64,000 nucleotides of DNA from NCBI RefSeq assembly GCF_021272385.1, contig NZ_JAJSDZ010000007.1:372001-436000 (forward strand), written 5' to 3'. The notes under the pieces were generated by a model. The model was not told the DNA's origin, ran no database searches, and saw nothing but the letters and a program-made list of their open reading frames with translations. Both the position numbers and the translations under genes were made by a program. Source of the DNA: Vibrio salinus. Its GTDB lineage: Bacteria; Pseudomonadota; Gammaproteobacteria; Enterobacterales; Vibrionaceae. Positions 35,109 to 44,144 of this stretch are shown here, one piece after another (position 1 is the first letter of the stretch; the number at the start of each line of letters is the position of its first letter).

Positions 35109-36156
35109 TTTTGTTTCTATTTCCCTTCCAAGTTAAATAAACGTAGCTATTAAACGAAAAGTTTATAAGTGATGACATTAAGAAAAAATCTAACTTATAT
35201 AAAAAAAATAATAAAAAAGTAAAGGAGTATGATAAAAGTAGTAATAGGTGATATTTTAGAATAAAAAGATTTGACTTAGTATTGTGTAACCATGCTCCTA
35301 ACCAACCTCCAACTAATTTACTTGACAGAAATAGAGATATGCCAATTAATGGCAAATATGTGAATAAAACGTTACATTTACTAAAATGTAGCATTAAAAC
35401 TATTGAATAAAATAGGAAGAAAAACAATGTAACGATTGAAAAAAAACAATGCCAATAGTAGAGTTCACTTTTATTTTTGATATTATATTCTTTAGTTTTA
35501 GATGCGGATTCATAATAATTTATATTGAAAAAATACTGTATTTTAGAAAATAAAGAAAAAATAAGTTTTATGATTTTAACTACAGATAGTAAATTAGGAG
35601 AAATAAGTGATATGATTAATTCATCAGATTGGCCAGAAATACTTGAATTTAAAGATCTAAAAATAAAATAGTATGAATGTTTAAAAGATTTAATATATAG
35701 TAAAGAACATGAATGAATTTCTTTTATTTCATTTTTATAAAAATAAAAATAAATCAAGAGAAGAGTAAACGTAATTATATTAAAATATGAAAATTCATTA
35801 AATATTAATGATAAAGGTAAAGACATAACAATAATTTCTGATTTTTTTATATCCCCACACCATTTCATGTAAAAAGAGAAACATAAAAGAGTTGGTACTA
35901 TGTATAACCCCTGATCAATTAGAAATGTTATTGGATAATTTAACAATAAAAAAAATATTGAACCACCAAATAGAGTTTTTTTACAATAAATTTTTCTGAA
36001 TTTCTTTGTTTCAAATAATATTGGGAATATAAACGATTTCGTAATATTACAAAGAAATAATACTAAGATGAAATTCTTTACGTCTATATCATTTTTATAA
36101 TAATAGATAAAAGATGATGTTAATGTTATAATTATATTATAAATAATAAATTTCAT
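35098..36156 (-). CDS. Probable Wzx-type flippase (polytopic membrane protein)
   Basis: This 352-residue protein has about 10-11 hydrophobic segments and high Phe/Ile/Leu content. The middle part SSISGQSDELIISLISPNLLSVV resembles the Asp-containing segment found in Wzx/MATE-like exporters of polysaccharide repeat units. It is shorter than the usual 400-480 residues and begins inside a segment where Wzx proteins have their first helices, so it may be a short or N-terminally altered form. Its ATG is in the last unit of an 8-bp tandem repeat (36152-36183). Confidence 0.6.
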   Translation of the reverse strand: MKFIIYNIIITLTSSFIYYYKNDIDVKNFILVLFLCNITKSFIFPILFETKKFRKIYCKKTLFGGSIFFLLLNYPITFLIDQGLYIVPTLLCFSFYMKWCGDIKKSEIIVMSLPLSLIFNEFSYFNIITFTLLLIYFYFYKNEIKEIHSCSLLYIKSFKHSYYFIFRSLNSSISGQSDELIISLISPNLLSVVKIIKLIFSLFSKIQYFFNINYYESASKTKEYNIKNKSELYYWHCFFSIVTLFFFLFYSIVLMLHFSKCNVLFTYLPLIGISLFLSSKLVGGWLGAWLHNTKSNLFILKYHLLLLLSYSFTFLLFFLYKLDFFLMSSLINFSFNSYVYLTWKGNRNKNVA

Positions 36157-36183
36157 TATTTCATTATTTCATTATTTCATTAT
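36152..36183. repeat. Four 8-bp tandem repeats at GT/wzx junction
   Basis: TTCATTAT occurs four times without a mismatch. On the coding (minus) strand each unit reads ATAATGAA and contains an ATG. The first unit holds the stop TAA of the upstream gene; the last unit holds the start of the Wzx-like gene. Each earlier ATG opens a two-codon reading frame, ATGAAATAA, whose stop overlaps the next ATG. Confidence 0.9.
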
Positions 36184-37109
36184 TTTAGTATTTTATTCCA
36201 AACTTCTATCGGATGATAGAAAAATATATCGGTATAATTTTTATTTGAAGAGATCTTATCAAGTTGTTTAAATAGTCTTATATCTGAGCCTGGTAATATG
36301 ATTGGTTTTAATCCATGAACTAAGCATTCAATATAGAAATTTGACATTCCTTCTTTCAATGATGAAACACAAAAATACTCGTATGACTTTAATATTTCTG
36401 GTAATTCCTTAGGGGTATAAACACCTCGATAAAATGATTTAGAGGAATTATCTATTGTTAAATTGAATTTTCTCACATAATTTTCATCCGAATCATGATT
36501 TTCGTTGTAAGGACCATAGAAATCAACTTTTTTGATATAAGGTATATTCTCTAAAAAAAATATTGATGCTATTTGTCTTTTTCTTTTTGAAATTACTCCT
36601 GAATGAATGACAGAACCCTTAGTTAATTCTTTTGCATCTGTTAAGTCTTTTTTTAAATCTGAAATATTGGGCAAGGTTATCTTATTGCATTTCTCTTTAG
36701 AGTAAACTATAGAATTTTCCTTTTCTTGTGGTATACCTTGTTCAATAAAAGTATTAATTCCTAATATGCATATTTTTTTTAATCCAATTTTCATCGAATT
36801 AAAGTCATCATAGCCTATACATGTCGACTGAAATATTATTTTTTTCTTAAAAGTCAATAGAGGTATAAGTAAGCAGCCCATCCACCAACCATGGAATATG
36901 TATATGTCATTTTCTTTATCTATGATGAATAACTTTAACAATCTTAATAAATCTATAAACCGTAGTTTTCTATTACTATTTTTAGCATCTCCATATACAG
37001 AAAAAGTGCTATGCTTTGCGTGAGTGTAATTAATTAATTTTTGGATTTGTATAGCTCTTCCAGAAAAACCTGAATTTATATTGATTCCAATGTGTAATAC
37101 TTTTTTCAT
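36180..37109 (-). CDS. Probable glycosyltransferase (GT-B, GT4-like)
   Basis: This 309-residue protein begins MKKVLHIGININSGFSGRAI, a GT-B N-terminal strand-loop. The C-terminal half has FYRGVYTPKELPEILKSYEY and VSSLKEGMSNFYIECLVHGL, which keeps the Glu-x7-Glu spacing of GT4 enzymes in a divergent form. It is shorter than typical GT4 proteins. Its start lies 80 bp inside the end of the Wzy-like gene, in a different frame. The specificity is unknown. Confidence 0.7.
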   Translation of the reverse strand: MKKVLHIGININSGFSGRAIQIQKLINYTHAKHSTFSVYGDAKNSNRKLRFIDLLRLLKLFIIDKENDIYIFHGWWMGCLLIPLLTFKKKIIFQSTCIGYDDFNSMKIGLKKICILGINTFIEQGIPQEKENSIVYSKEKCNKITLPNISDLKKDLTDAKELTKGSVIHSGVISKRKRQIASIFFLENIPYIKKVDFYGPYNENHDSDENYVRKFNLTIDNSSKSFYRGVYTPKELPEILKSYEYFCVSSLKEGMSNFYIECLVHGLKPIILPGSDIRLFKQLDKISSNKNYTDIFFYHPIEVWNKILK

Positions 37110-38175
37110 GACTTATTCTGCGTAATATGTTTTCAATGGCTAAATGAATAAATATTATAAACATTCCATTAAAGAAAAAACCATATATTGTAGCACTATC
37201 TATTCTTAATGAGTTTATAAAGAGAAATAATAATAATGCTTTTTTCATATCATTACCTATTATTTTTATTTTTATAATAATAAAAATAGGTAAGAAAGTT
37301 AAAATATATATTGTCGGTATACCGATAATACCAAAATACCACAAACCTTCAATTGCTAAAGGAAGACCTCCAGTTGTATTGTAAAGGTCTCCAATTAAGC
37401 GAGCTAAATGTGGTGTGCTCTCTATTGGTGATAAAAAATCTGGTATTAGACCTATTACTGGTGAAATTATTGTTTTATATGAAAAAAAAGAAATATCCTG
37501 AAATGAAGGATGATGTATGTATACCGAATATAATCTCCCAAATACAGTTGCTTCCCCCGAATGATTAAAGTACTCTAAATATTTTAGAGAAAGGAATCTG
37601 TCAACTAATTCATAGTTTAAACCAACAGCTCTTACATTATCGATAAATATTGCAATGAAAGCTCCAGTTATACCGAGAGGAATTAAAAATATATTACGAA
37701 ATCCAATTCTTGACAATATTAATAGAAAATAAATTAAAGACGGATTTCTACCTAATGAAACTAGAACTACCATGGCAGAAAATCCTGCAGTGATATAGAA
37801 GGTATATCCTTTTTTTATTTCACTTAATAAATAAGGTATATACATGACTACTATAGCATAAAGAACCCCAGATCTATTATTAAACATTTTATATTTTAAT
37901 CTACCAGGAAGTAGCCAAGCTTCGAATGGAAGAATAAAGTTAAGTGTTATTAATAAAAGCAGTATAGAAAAAATACAAGTTAGAAGTCTTTTTGATTTCG
38001 TATTGTTATTATAACTACTTAATGAGATTACTAAAAATGAAAAAGTAAGATAACTGGCTAAAACTACAAAATAAATATTAATATCATTATATGCTGAGTA
38101 TCCGCCAATAGAATAAAGTGTTGATGCTATTAGAGAGATAGATAGTATGTAGGTTTTATTTTTGTTTAATTGCAC
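37030..38175 (-). CDS. Wzy-like O-antigen/capsule polymerase
   Basis: This 381-residue membrane protein has about 10-11 hydrophobic segments and a larger periplasmic loop (about residues 190-270, HPSFQDISFF to LYNTTGGLPLAIEGLWYFG). The motif GLWYFG at the end of the loop and the single-gene position among transferases match Wzy/EpsG-type polymerases. These have little sequence conservation, so the call rests on topology and context. The last 26 codons overlap the following GT gene in another frame; a sequencing or natural frameshift could have extended it. Confidence 0.65.
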   Translation of the reverse strand: MQLNKNKTYILSISLIASTLYSIGGYSAYNDINIYFVVLASYLTFSFLVISLSSYNNNTKSKRLLTCIFSILLLLITLNFILPFEAWLLPGRLKYKMFNNRSGVLYAIVVMYIPYLLSEIKKGYTFYITAGFSAMVVLVSLGRNPSLIYFLLILSRIGFRNIFLIPLGITGAFIAIFIDNVRAVGLNYELVDRFLSLKYLEYFNHSGEATVFGRLYSVYIHHPSFQDISFFSYKTIISPVIGLIPDFLSPIESTPHLARLIGDLYNTTGGLPLAIEGLWYFGIIGIPTIYILTFLPIFIIIKIKIIGNDMKKALLLFLFINSLRIDSATIYGFFFNGMFIIFIHLAIENILRRISHEKSITHWNQYKFRFFWKSYTNPKIN

Positions 38176-39016
38176 TTTTTAAACTTCTTATTAATAACAA
38201 AAATCTTGTTGTAAATACTCTATGTAAGCTTACTATAATTTGCATAACTTCAAAGAAAAGAATTGAGATAAAATTGTGTTTTTTAGCCGTTCTATCCAAA
38301 ACTATGGATTTTTGAAAAAAATATTTGTCAAAAATCTTTTCTTTTTTTATCTTGTGTGAAAACTTTTCCGCTACCTTATTATGCTGTTTTTTTGTGAATT
38401 CTGGTAAGTTTATAGCATATGTATCATCATTTTCTATAAGTTGCTCTATCTTTGGTATTTCAAGATAATTTATTGACCATGTATTTGTTTCATTGCTACT
38501 CATTTTTATTAATGTTAATCTTTTTTCGTAGTCTCTCATCATATCTACAATAGTTGTCGGTCCCCAGCTTATTTTTTTGTGAGATGCCCATACTTCATTT
38601 ATATCTCGATAACAATATATTTTTGATATAAATGGATTGTTGATGTGTAGTGACATCTCTAAATTTAAAGGGCTAGTTTCGATAATGGTTCTATCTAGAT
38701 TAGATGATAATTGGAGCCAAAAGTCACATAAACGAATGTTAGCGGTATCTGTCTCTAAAAGCTGAATTTTCATCAAAGCATTATATAAGGGTATATCATG
38801 GTTTTCTACTCTGTATGAGTTAAAAAATTGTTTGATAGCTTTAGAATAATTTTGGGGTTGATGTATAACAGTCATAGTTATAGGAAATATTTCAGGTAAA
38901 AAGTATCCATTAACTATTTTTGTTAAAACATAACCTAGTTTAGTTGTCCCTGAACGGTCAATTCCTCCGATTAGAATCACATTACTTGATTTTATAGTAT
39001 CTACATTAATGTTCAT
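38156..39016 (-). CDS. Sulfotransferase family protein
   Basis: This protein of about 286 residues has a P-loop-like 5'-phosphosulfate-binding segment near the N-terminus (GGIDRSGTTKLGYVL, the R-S-G-T-T motif of PAPS sulfotransferases) and a 3'-phosphate-binding segment YCYRDINEVWASHKK (Arg...Ser) near residue 140. It has a basic tail and a C-terminal hydrophobic stretch (about 250-280). ATG 39016 was chosen over GTG 39028; it overlaps the upstream stop. It would transfer sulfate from PAPS, made by the cysD-cysC-cysN set, to a sugar of the polysaccharide. The acceptor is unknown. Confidence 0.75.
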   Translation of the reverse strand: MNINVDTIKSSNVILIGGIDRSGTTKLGYVLTKIVNGYFLPEIFPITMTVIHQPQNYSKAIKQFFNSYRVENHDIPLYNALMKIQLLETDTANIRLCDFWLQLSSNLDRTIIETSPLNLEMSLHINNPFISKIYCYRDINEVWASHKKISWGPTTIVDMMRDYEKRLTLIKMSSNETNTWSINYLEIPKIEQLIENDDTYAINLPEFTKKQHNKVAEKFSHKIKKEKIFDKYFFQKSIVLDRTAKKHNFISILFFEVMQIIVSLHRVFTTRFLLLIRSLKSAIKQK

Positions 39017-39590
39017 TTGAAAAACCACTTATTGAAAGACTATTAATCTTAGATAAAATTATATTAGTATGTGTTTGAAAAGTTTTAGAGCATTCTCGAG
39101 ATAAATTATAAATCCTTTGTTGTTGGTTTTTGAAAATATCACCATGAAGTTTATATGTTGTTAGACCAAAAGGTAACACTTTTTTTGTTTTTTTTACATC
39201 GTAATCTAAATATAATTTCAGTTGACTCAGATATATACTTAGTGATTGAGACAATAATCTTTCATTGATATTAAAATGTCTACTATCTGATATACTATCT
39301 AAACAAGATATTATCCATCTTATATTTGTTGGTTCATAATTTAAACAATTAATTAAATTTTCTTCTATAGTTCGTCTTTTTACAGTGATATTTCTAGAAA
39401 TGGCATTAATTAAAGCTATTTTGTTAAGCTTATTATCATTTCCATTTTCTAATGCTATTTTTTGAATTCTTTTTTTTGAAAATAAACCATATTTAGAAAG
39501 AAAAATATACATGTACGATTTATTGTAATTTTTACGTTTTAAAGAGATTAAGAGTAGATTTAATTCAAGTGATTTAATTTTTTTCATCAT
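39006..39590 (-). CDS. Hypothetical protein of the polysaccharide operon
   Basis: I do not recognise this 194-residue protein. It is basic and Asn/Lys/Ile/Leu/Ser-rich and predicted mostly helical, with a long helix-like stretch near 110-145, and no clear membrane segment or signal peptide. The start at 39590 (or 39587) lies within the end of wzz. It sits between wzz and the sulfotransferase with overlaps on both sides, so it is in the same transcript. A cofactor or scaffold for the sulfotransferase is possible but unsupported. Confidence 0.6.
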   Translation of the reverse strand: MMKKIKSLELNLLLISLKRKNYNKSYMYIFLSKYGLFSKKRIQKIALENGNDNKLNKIALINAISRNITVKRRTIEENLINCLNYEPTNIRWIISCLDSISDSRHFNINERLLSQSLSIYLSQLKLYLDYDVKKTKKVLPFGLTTYKLHGDIFKNQQQRIYNLSRECSKTFQTHTNIILSKINSLSISGFSNEH

Positions 39591-40557
39591 AACTTTTTGA
39601 TATTTTAATTGTTATTAAAGAAAATAAACTACCAAAAATAATGCCAAGAAGAGAACCTAGAATAACTAATGATATTCTCTTTGGTTTGAATTTTTCTTCA
39701 GGAATAAATGGTGGGTCTATAGTTTTAAATACAAATTCATCTTGAACTTCTGCCAACATCAGCTTTTTAGTTTGTTCTTCAATTAATTTATAAAAGGCGC
39801 TTTGCATATCGGCAACTGCGGTTTTTTCTAGTTGTTCTTTTAAGTAATTGAGGTTTTTAGTCGTCTCTGCGATAGTACGGTCCCGCATGACTTTATTGAT
39901 ATCTTCAACTAGCCAGGAAACCCATTGCTGAGCAAGGTAAGGAGAGTAAAAAGAGACACTGATTGTATACAGTCCAGAATCTTTGTTCTGTGAAACATTC
40001 AAAACATCTTTAGAGAATTTTTCATAGGCTTCTTGTGCTGAAGGCTTAATTCCTCTTAAGCCTTTTGGTTTTCGTAGCCATTTCTTATTACTGATGTCAT
40101 ATATTTCATCATTATAAATCAGTTTGTTGCTAGCTAAATCCCACCCCTTAGCTACCATCAGCGGAACAAGAAGATGATGCTCCTTGATAAACTGTTCAAT
40201 AAACTGGCGTGACTGTAACACCTGCACCGCTAAATCAGCCTGGCTGGTTTGCCCTTTGGCAAGGTTCACGCCAGCTAAGCTGGCTAACCCTCCAAACTGA
40301 GATGCCATTTGCGACAGCCCACTATTGCCTGAATTATCGGCAGGCGCTAACAAAGCATCCGATTTATATGTATTGGGTAAATGGAGAGCATAAGCGACAG
40401 CCCCTGCTGCAAATATAATTGTTGTTAGTATAATGATCCACTTACCGTGCCATAGCGCGCCAAACAGTTCTCGTAAATCAATTTCATCATCTTGCTGGGC
40501 ATAGTAGTGAGGGGGTTCTCTGTGGTCTGAATCTGTAAAAATGTCTTGCTTTGTCAT
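39574..40557 (-). CDS. wzz: Wzz-family chain-length determinant / polysaccharide copolymerase
   Basis: This 327-residue protein has an N-terminal cytoplasmic stretch (DDEIDLRELFGALWHGKW), a first TM helix (about residues 36-56), a large periplasmic coiled-coil domain that includes YKSDALLAPADN and the L-rich helices near 215-245, and a second TM helix near the C-terminus (LGSLLGIIFGSLFSLI). This two-TM layout is the PCP (Wzz) family. It controls the number of repeat units. OtnB/Wzz is the usual neighbour of the OtnA/WbfF exporter in Vibrio. Confidence 0.9.
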   Translation of the reverse strand: MTKQDIFTDSDHREPPHYYAQQDDEIDLRELFGALWHGKWIIILTTIIFAAGAVAYALHLPNTYKSDALLAPADNSGNSGLSQMASQFGGLASLAGVNLAKGQTSQADLAVQVLQSRQFIEQFIKEHHLLVPLMVAKGWDLASNKLIYNDEIYDISNKKWLRKPKGLRGIKPSAQEAYEKFSKDVLNVSQNKDSGLYTISVSFYSPYLAQQWVSWLVEDINKVMRDRTIAETTKNLNYLKEQLEKTAVADMQSAFYKLIEEQTKKLMLAEVQDEFVFKTIDPPFIPEEKFKPKRISLVILGSLLGIIFGSLFSLITIKISKSYDEKN

Positions 40558-40616
40558 AAATAACCTATAGGAAAAAATATCAAGGCCTGCTTGGTATAGC
40601 AGGCCATTAATCTTTA

Positions 40617-43286
40617 CTAATTCAAATCCAGTGCGTTGATAGCAACTCCGGTCTGATACAGAATTTGGGTTGCGGCCTGCCAGAAGCTTAAAGTATCCCG
40701 GTAGTCGGAATCGACAGGGACCACAATGGTATCTCCGGCAACCAAAGAGTCGTAACTACGGCCAAACCAGAAACCATTGTTGGGTTTAATTACCGAACCA
40801 TCTGCCCTGATCACAAAGACGCGATCTTCATCCGCTCGTTTTTTCATTCCGCCGGCTTTATTTATGTAATCGTCCACATCTAAACGGGGATCAAGTAGGT
40901 AAGTTATGCCGACCTGAACTTCCCCCATAACAGATATAGTATTGCTGTAGGTCGGGACAAACAAGAAATCGCCATCTTCCAGAGGCACATCGGCCCGAAG
41001 ATTTCCCTTTTCTATCTGATCCAATTGAATGACTAATCGGCCAAGCGCCTTACTTTTTGCGGCTTTATCGATAAAAGACAACGTTTTGTCAGGGTCGGAT
41101 AACACACTGGAGTTATTTCCTGCAGTAAGGGACTTCTTAGCCACTTCGCTACGTAAGTCTTCGGCGTAATGCTTCAGCAGTTTTTCTTCTTTTAAGCGCA
41201 GCGATTCCCGGGTAAAAATAGCACCCTGAGGATACGCGTATTGTGTTAATCCTCCGGCTCGCTTGATAACATCCCGCAACGTTTCCCCTTTGCTGATTGT
41301 GTAGATACCCGGAAACTTCACTTCACCACGTAAATCCACGGTGTTTTGTTCTTTGAGACCGGGTTGCTGAAGAATATTAATTTTATCCCGAGGGGCAATG
41401 ATTAGATTTGCCTGGGCATCGCCAAGTAAGGCGTTATTCAGGTTAAAAGAGATGATATTGATATGGCTTCTTTGATTGTGGATGAGTGTGCGGGCAATTT
41501 CGGCATTATGCGTATACGCGTATTCTGTCAGTCCTCCCGCGGCATTAATGATGTCTTTAACATGATTGCGTTGGGTTATGGGGTAAAGTCCGGGGTGCTT
41601 CACTTCACCGCGGACTTCAACTAACTGGGCCGGGCTGCCATATATGGCTTGCTGGCGAAGCTTCAGAATCACCTGAGCCATGAGCACACGGCGGGAATTG
41701 TTTTTTAGATCCTGAACTTGCTCTTTAGATATGTGCTTCCCCTGAAAGAGCCAATCCACCTGTTTGGTGGTAATCCCCGAGGTATCCAGAGTTTCTCCTC
41801 CGGAAGCAATTTTGGCTTGTTGCTGCTTATCAAATTGCGCCTGCTTCTGAGCCTGATGCAAACTTTTGGCGGTAACATCGTCGACATTTTTATTGTCAGT
41901 CATTCGTTTCAGGTCATCTTCACCAAAACGGTTAAAGATGAGGATTTGATCGCGTGAATGTAATGTCAGGTTATCATCACTATCCGGGTGTAGCAGCGCA
42001 TTTGCCAGGCTAAATTGGAGGACACGAATATTGTGCTGAGGGTTAATTTCCCGGATCACTAAGGCATAATTCACATCGGCAGTGGGATTGAAGGCGGAAT
42101 CAAGAGAGTAAAAGACGTCACTGATGCGTTGGCCTTTTGTCCATTGCTGATAACCCGGGTTAACAACATCGCCATCCACCTTTATATAGTCTTTATAATC
42201 ACCATTGGCACTGCCGACGGAAATAATGTCGCCACGAGACACCAACTTTTTCATATCTGCTGTTGATGAATTAATGGTCAGAACTTGACGTTCGCCCTCA
42301 GGCGTTAAACGCGTTACCCGGATTTGCTCTGTGTATGCTGTGGATGTCATGTCACCGGCGTCATGTAACAGTTCCCGGAAGGTTTCACCGGTTCTTAATT
42401 CGTAAATCGCCGGACGGTTTACTGCGCCTTCCACTGTGGCCGTTTTTCCTACCGGATTAACAAATACGACGTCTCCCGGTAACAGGCGTACATCATTACT
42501 GGAATCACCTTTTAGAAGTAAGTCATATAAATCGAGCTTGCGGACAATTTTACCATTGCGTTTTAGCTGAATATTTCTCAAAGAACCGCTATTGCTAAAA
42601 CCGCCACTGTAGTATATCGCCTGAGAAATAGTAGTCAGGGCACTGACTGTATAGGCCCCAGGCTTATAGGCATCCCCCATAACAAAAATTTGCATCGTGC
42701 GCAGTTTACCTAGTGTAATATCACTTTTCACGCCGATAATCTGTTCATTGATGCGTTTCGTTAAAGACGATTTGACCTGAGTAAAAGACATCCCCGATAC
42801 TGAAATTGGTCCTAATGACGGAAAATTAATGACGCCATGGCGATTCACTATCAGGTGATATTCATCATTATCTTTACCAAACAGTTGAACAACGATTTCG
42901 TCTCCGGGACCAATCTGATAGTTGCTTGGAATAGGGGTGTCACTAACAGGAGCAAAAGTAGAAGGGGAAGAGGCAAACAGTGAAACACCAAAGCGTTTTA
43001 ATTGTGTCGGGGTCTGCTGCTGGGAAACATTGCCATGAGAGTTTTCATCCTGAGATAACGCATTCTCTTCTCTGGGCTTTTGTGTCTCCGGAGTAGAAAT
43101 TGGTTGTGAGTTTTTATTTCCGGAGGATGGCAAAGTGACACCATATTGTTGAGCCAAAGCCTGTTGTTGGGCTTTTGGTAAACTCTGAAACATTTTTATT
43201 TGTTCCTGAGTTGGTGTCTGAGCTGCAAAAGAGCAAGGTGTGGCAAGTATACTGGCCAAGAGTAAAATAGAATATTTTTTTAGCAT
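40617..43286 (-). CDS. wbfF: Polysaccharide export protein, Wza-like with multiple SLBB domains
   Basis: This 889-residue protein starts with a signal peptide (LLLASILATPCSFA) and a Gln-rich linker. A Poly_export domain (YQIGPGDEIVVQLFG near residue 128) follows, and then several SLBB units (GAYTVSALTTISQAIYYSGG, GLYPITQRNHVKDIINAAGG, GIYTISKGETLRDVIKRAGG). It ends with a conserved WQ-rich segment. The size and repeat number match WbfF/OtnA of Vibrio rather than the smaller E. coli Wza. No lipobox is seen. It forms the outer-membrane/periplasmic channel for capsule export. Confidence 0.92.
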   Translation of the reverse strand: MLKKYSILLLASILATPCSFAAQTPTQEQIKMFQSLPKAQQQALAQQYGVTLPSSGNKNSQPISTPETQKPREENALSQDENSHGNVSQQQTPTQLKRFGVSLFASSPSTFAPVSDTPIPSNYQIGPGDEIVVQLFGKDNDEYHLIVNRHGVINFPSLGPISVSGMSFTQVKSSLTKRINEQIIGVKSDITLGKLRTMQIFVMGDAYKPGAYTVSALTTISQAIYYSGGFSNSGSLRNIQLKRNGKIVRKLDLYDLLLKGDSSNDVRLLPGDVVFVNPVGKTATVEGAVNRPAIYELRTGETFRELLHDAGDMTSTAYTEQIRVTRLTPEGERQVLTINSSTADMKKLVSRGDIISVGSANGDYKDYIKVDGDVVNPGYQQWTKGQRISDVFYSLDSAFNPTADVNYALVIREINPQHNIRVLQFSLANALLHPDSDDNLTLHSRDQILIFNRFGEDDLKRMTDNKNVDDVTAKSLHQAQKQAQFDKQQQAKIASGGETLDTSGITTKQVDWLFQGKHISKEQVQDLKNNSRRVLMAQVILKLRQQAIYGSPAQLVEVRGEVKHPGLYPITQRNHVKDIINAAGGLTEYAYTHNAEIARTLIHNQRSHINIISFNLNNALLGDAQANLIIAPRDKINILQQPGLKEQNTVDLRGEVKFPGIYTISKGETLRDVIKRAGGLTQYAYPQGAIFTRESLRLKEEKLLKHYAEDLRSEVAKKSLTAGNNSSVLSDPDKTLSFIDKAAKSKALGRLVIQLDQIEKGNLRADVPLEDGDFLFVPTYSNTISVMGEVQVGITYLLDPRLDVDDYINKAGGMKKRADEDRVFVIRADGSVIKPNNGFWFGRSYDSLVAGDTIVVPVDSDYRDTLSFWQAATQILYQTGVAINALDLN

Positions 43287-43307
43287 AATAATGTCACGGA
43301 ATAAGAT

Positions 43308-43823
43308 TTAAAATCGGTATTGGAAGCCTATTTGCAGGCCGTTTAGTCTGACCTGGTTTCCGTCAGCGTATCTTACCAACTCAATGGTTGCGGCTTTATG
43401 GCTATCAAAAGCGTAATGTAATCCCACGCCTAAACTGATATCACTATCAGAAACGTTATTGTGGGAATTGTTTTTTGCCGTAATATCAGAATAACCGGCT
43501 AAGGCATAAACGGCTATTTGATCTGTGATGGGAAGGTTGCCTTTGATAAATGCCGAAGTGATATCTTCAACTGACTGACTGGCATCACCTTCTATTGATT
43601 TTCCATAGCGGATTTCAGCCCCGATATAATCTGAGAAGAAATATCCACCCTGAATCTGAGCCAGTACGGGTGACTCTTCCTGCCAGTCACTATTGTTCTT
43701 TATTTCGGAGCTGGTGTAGCTAAGGTTGATACCGGTATATACATCGGCAAATGAATACGTTGGAAGAAAAAAAGAAGTGAACAGAACAGCGTTAAGAACA
43801 TTCTTGCAAAGGTTTTCTATCAT
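43308..43823 (-). CDS. Outer-membrane beta-barrel protein (OmpA-like/OmpX-like)
   Basis: This 171-residue protein has a signal peptide (hydrophobic stretch 10-24, cut near SFA) and then repeated Tyr/Phe-containing beta-strand segments. It ends in Gly-Phe-Gln-Tyr-Arg-Phe, the C-terminal Phe signature of an outer-membrane barrel. The size suggests 8 strands. It is the first gene after the ops element and precedes wbfF. A capsule-anchoring role is inferred from position only. Confidence 0.8.
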   Translation of the reverse strand: MIENLCKNVLNAVLFTSFFLPTYSFADVYTGINLSYTSSEIKNNSDWQEESPVLAQIQGGYFFSDYIGAEIRYGKSIEGDASQSVEDITSAFIKGNLPITDQIAVYALAGYSDITAKNNSHNNVSDSDISLGVGLHYAFDSHKAATIELVRYADGNQVRLNGLQIGFQYRF

Positions 43824-44144
43824 GCGTTACCCAGTTGAATCCATTCAGGCTGTTAAACAGAAATTAAACATAATGACACAGGCATGCTACCGCCCTAGGG
43901 TATGTTCCCCCAAGCAAGACTGCTCCGTCATATTGTTGGTAATGATGCACTTGGTTTAACTTCAATCGCGTTCTAATGATACTTTGAGATTAAACGTCAA
44001 AAATCATACAGTCATCGGGTTACCTTGTGAAGTGCTTATGTTTTATTTATTAGATTTTTCGTGAAAAATTATTATTGAGCTTTATATTACTAGAAATTTG
44101 ATTTATATGGTGATTTTTTAAAAGACGATAGGAAGAAAATCGGT
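43824..44144. other. Divergent intergenic region holding the ops element
   Basis: This 321-bp stretch has no gene. It separates the leftward capsule operon from rjg. The ops/JUMPstart-like sequence (43884-43894) lies near the left end. The leftward promoter must lie right of the ops element, in 43900-44100, but no strong -35/-10 pair stands out. Confidence 0.55.
43884..43894 (-). promoter_or_regulatory. ops element (RfaH recruitment) of the capsule operon leader
   Basis: Read on the minus strand the site is GGCGGTAGCAT, preceded by CCTAG; this matches the 11-base ops consensus (GGCGGTAGCNT). It lies about 60 bp upstream of the first gene of the leftward operon, in the proper direction. In known systems RfaH loads onto RNA polymerase at ops and suppresses Rho-dependent termination, enabling long polysaccharide operons to be read through. 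Confidence 0.85.
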
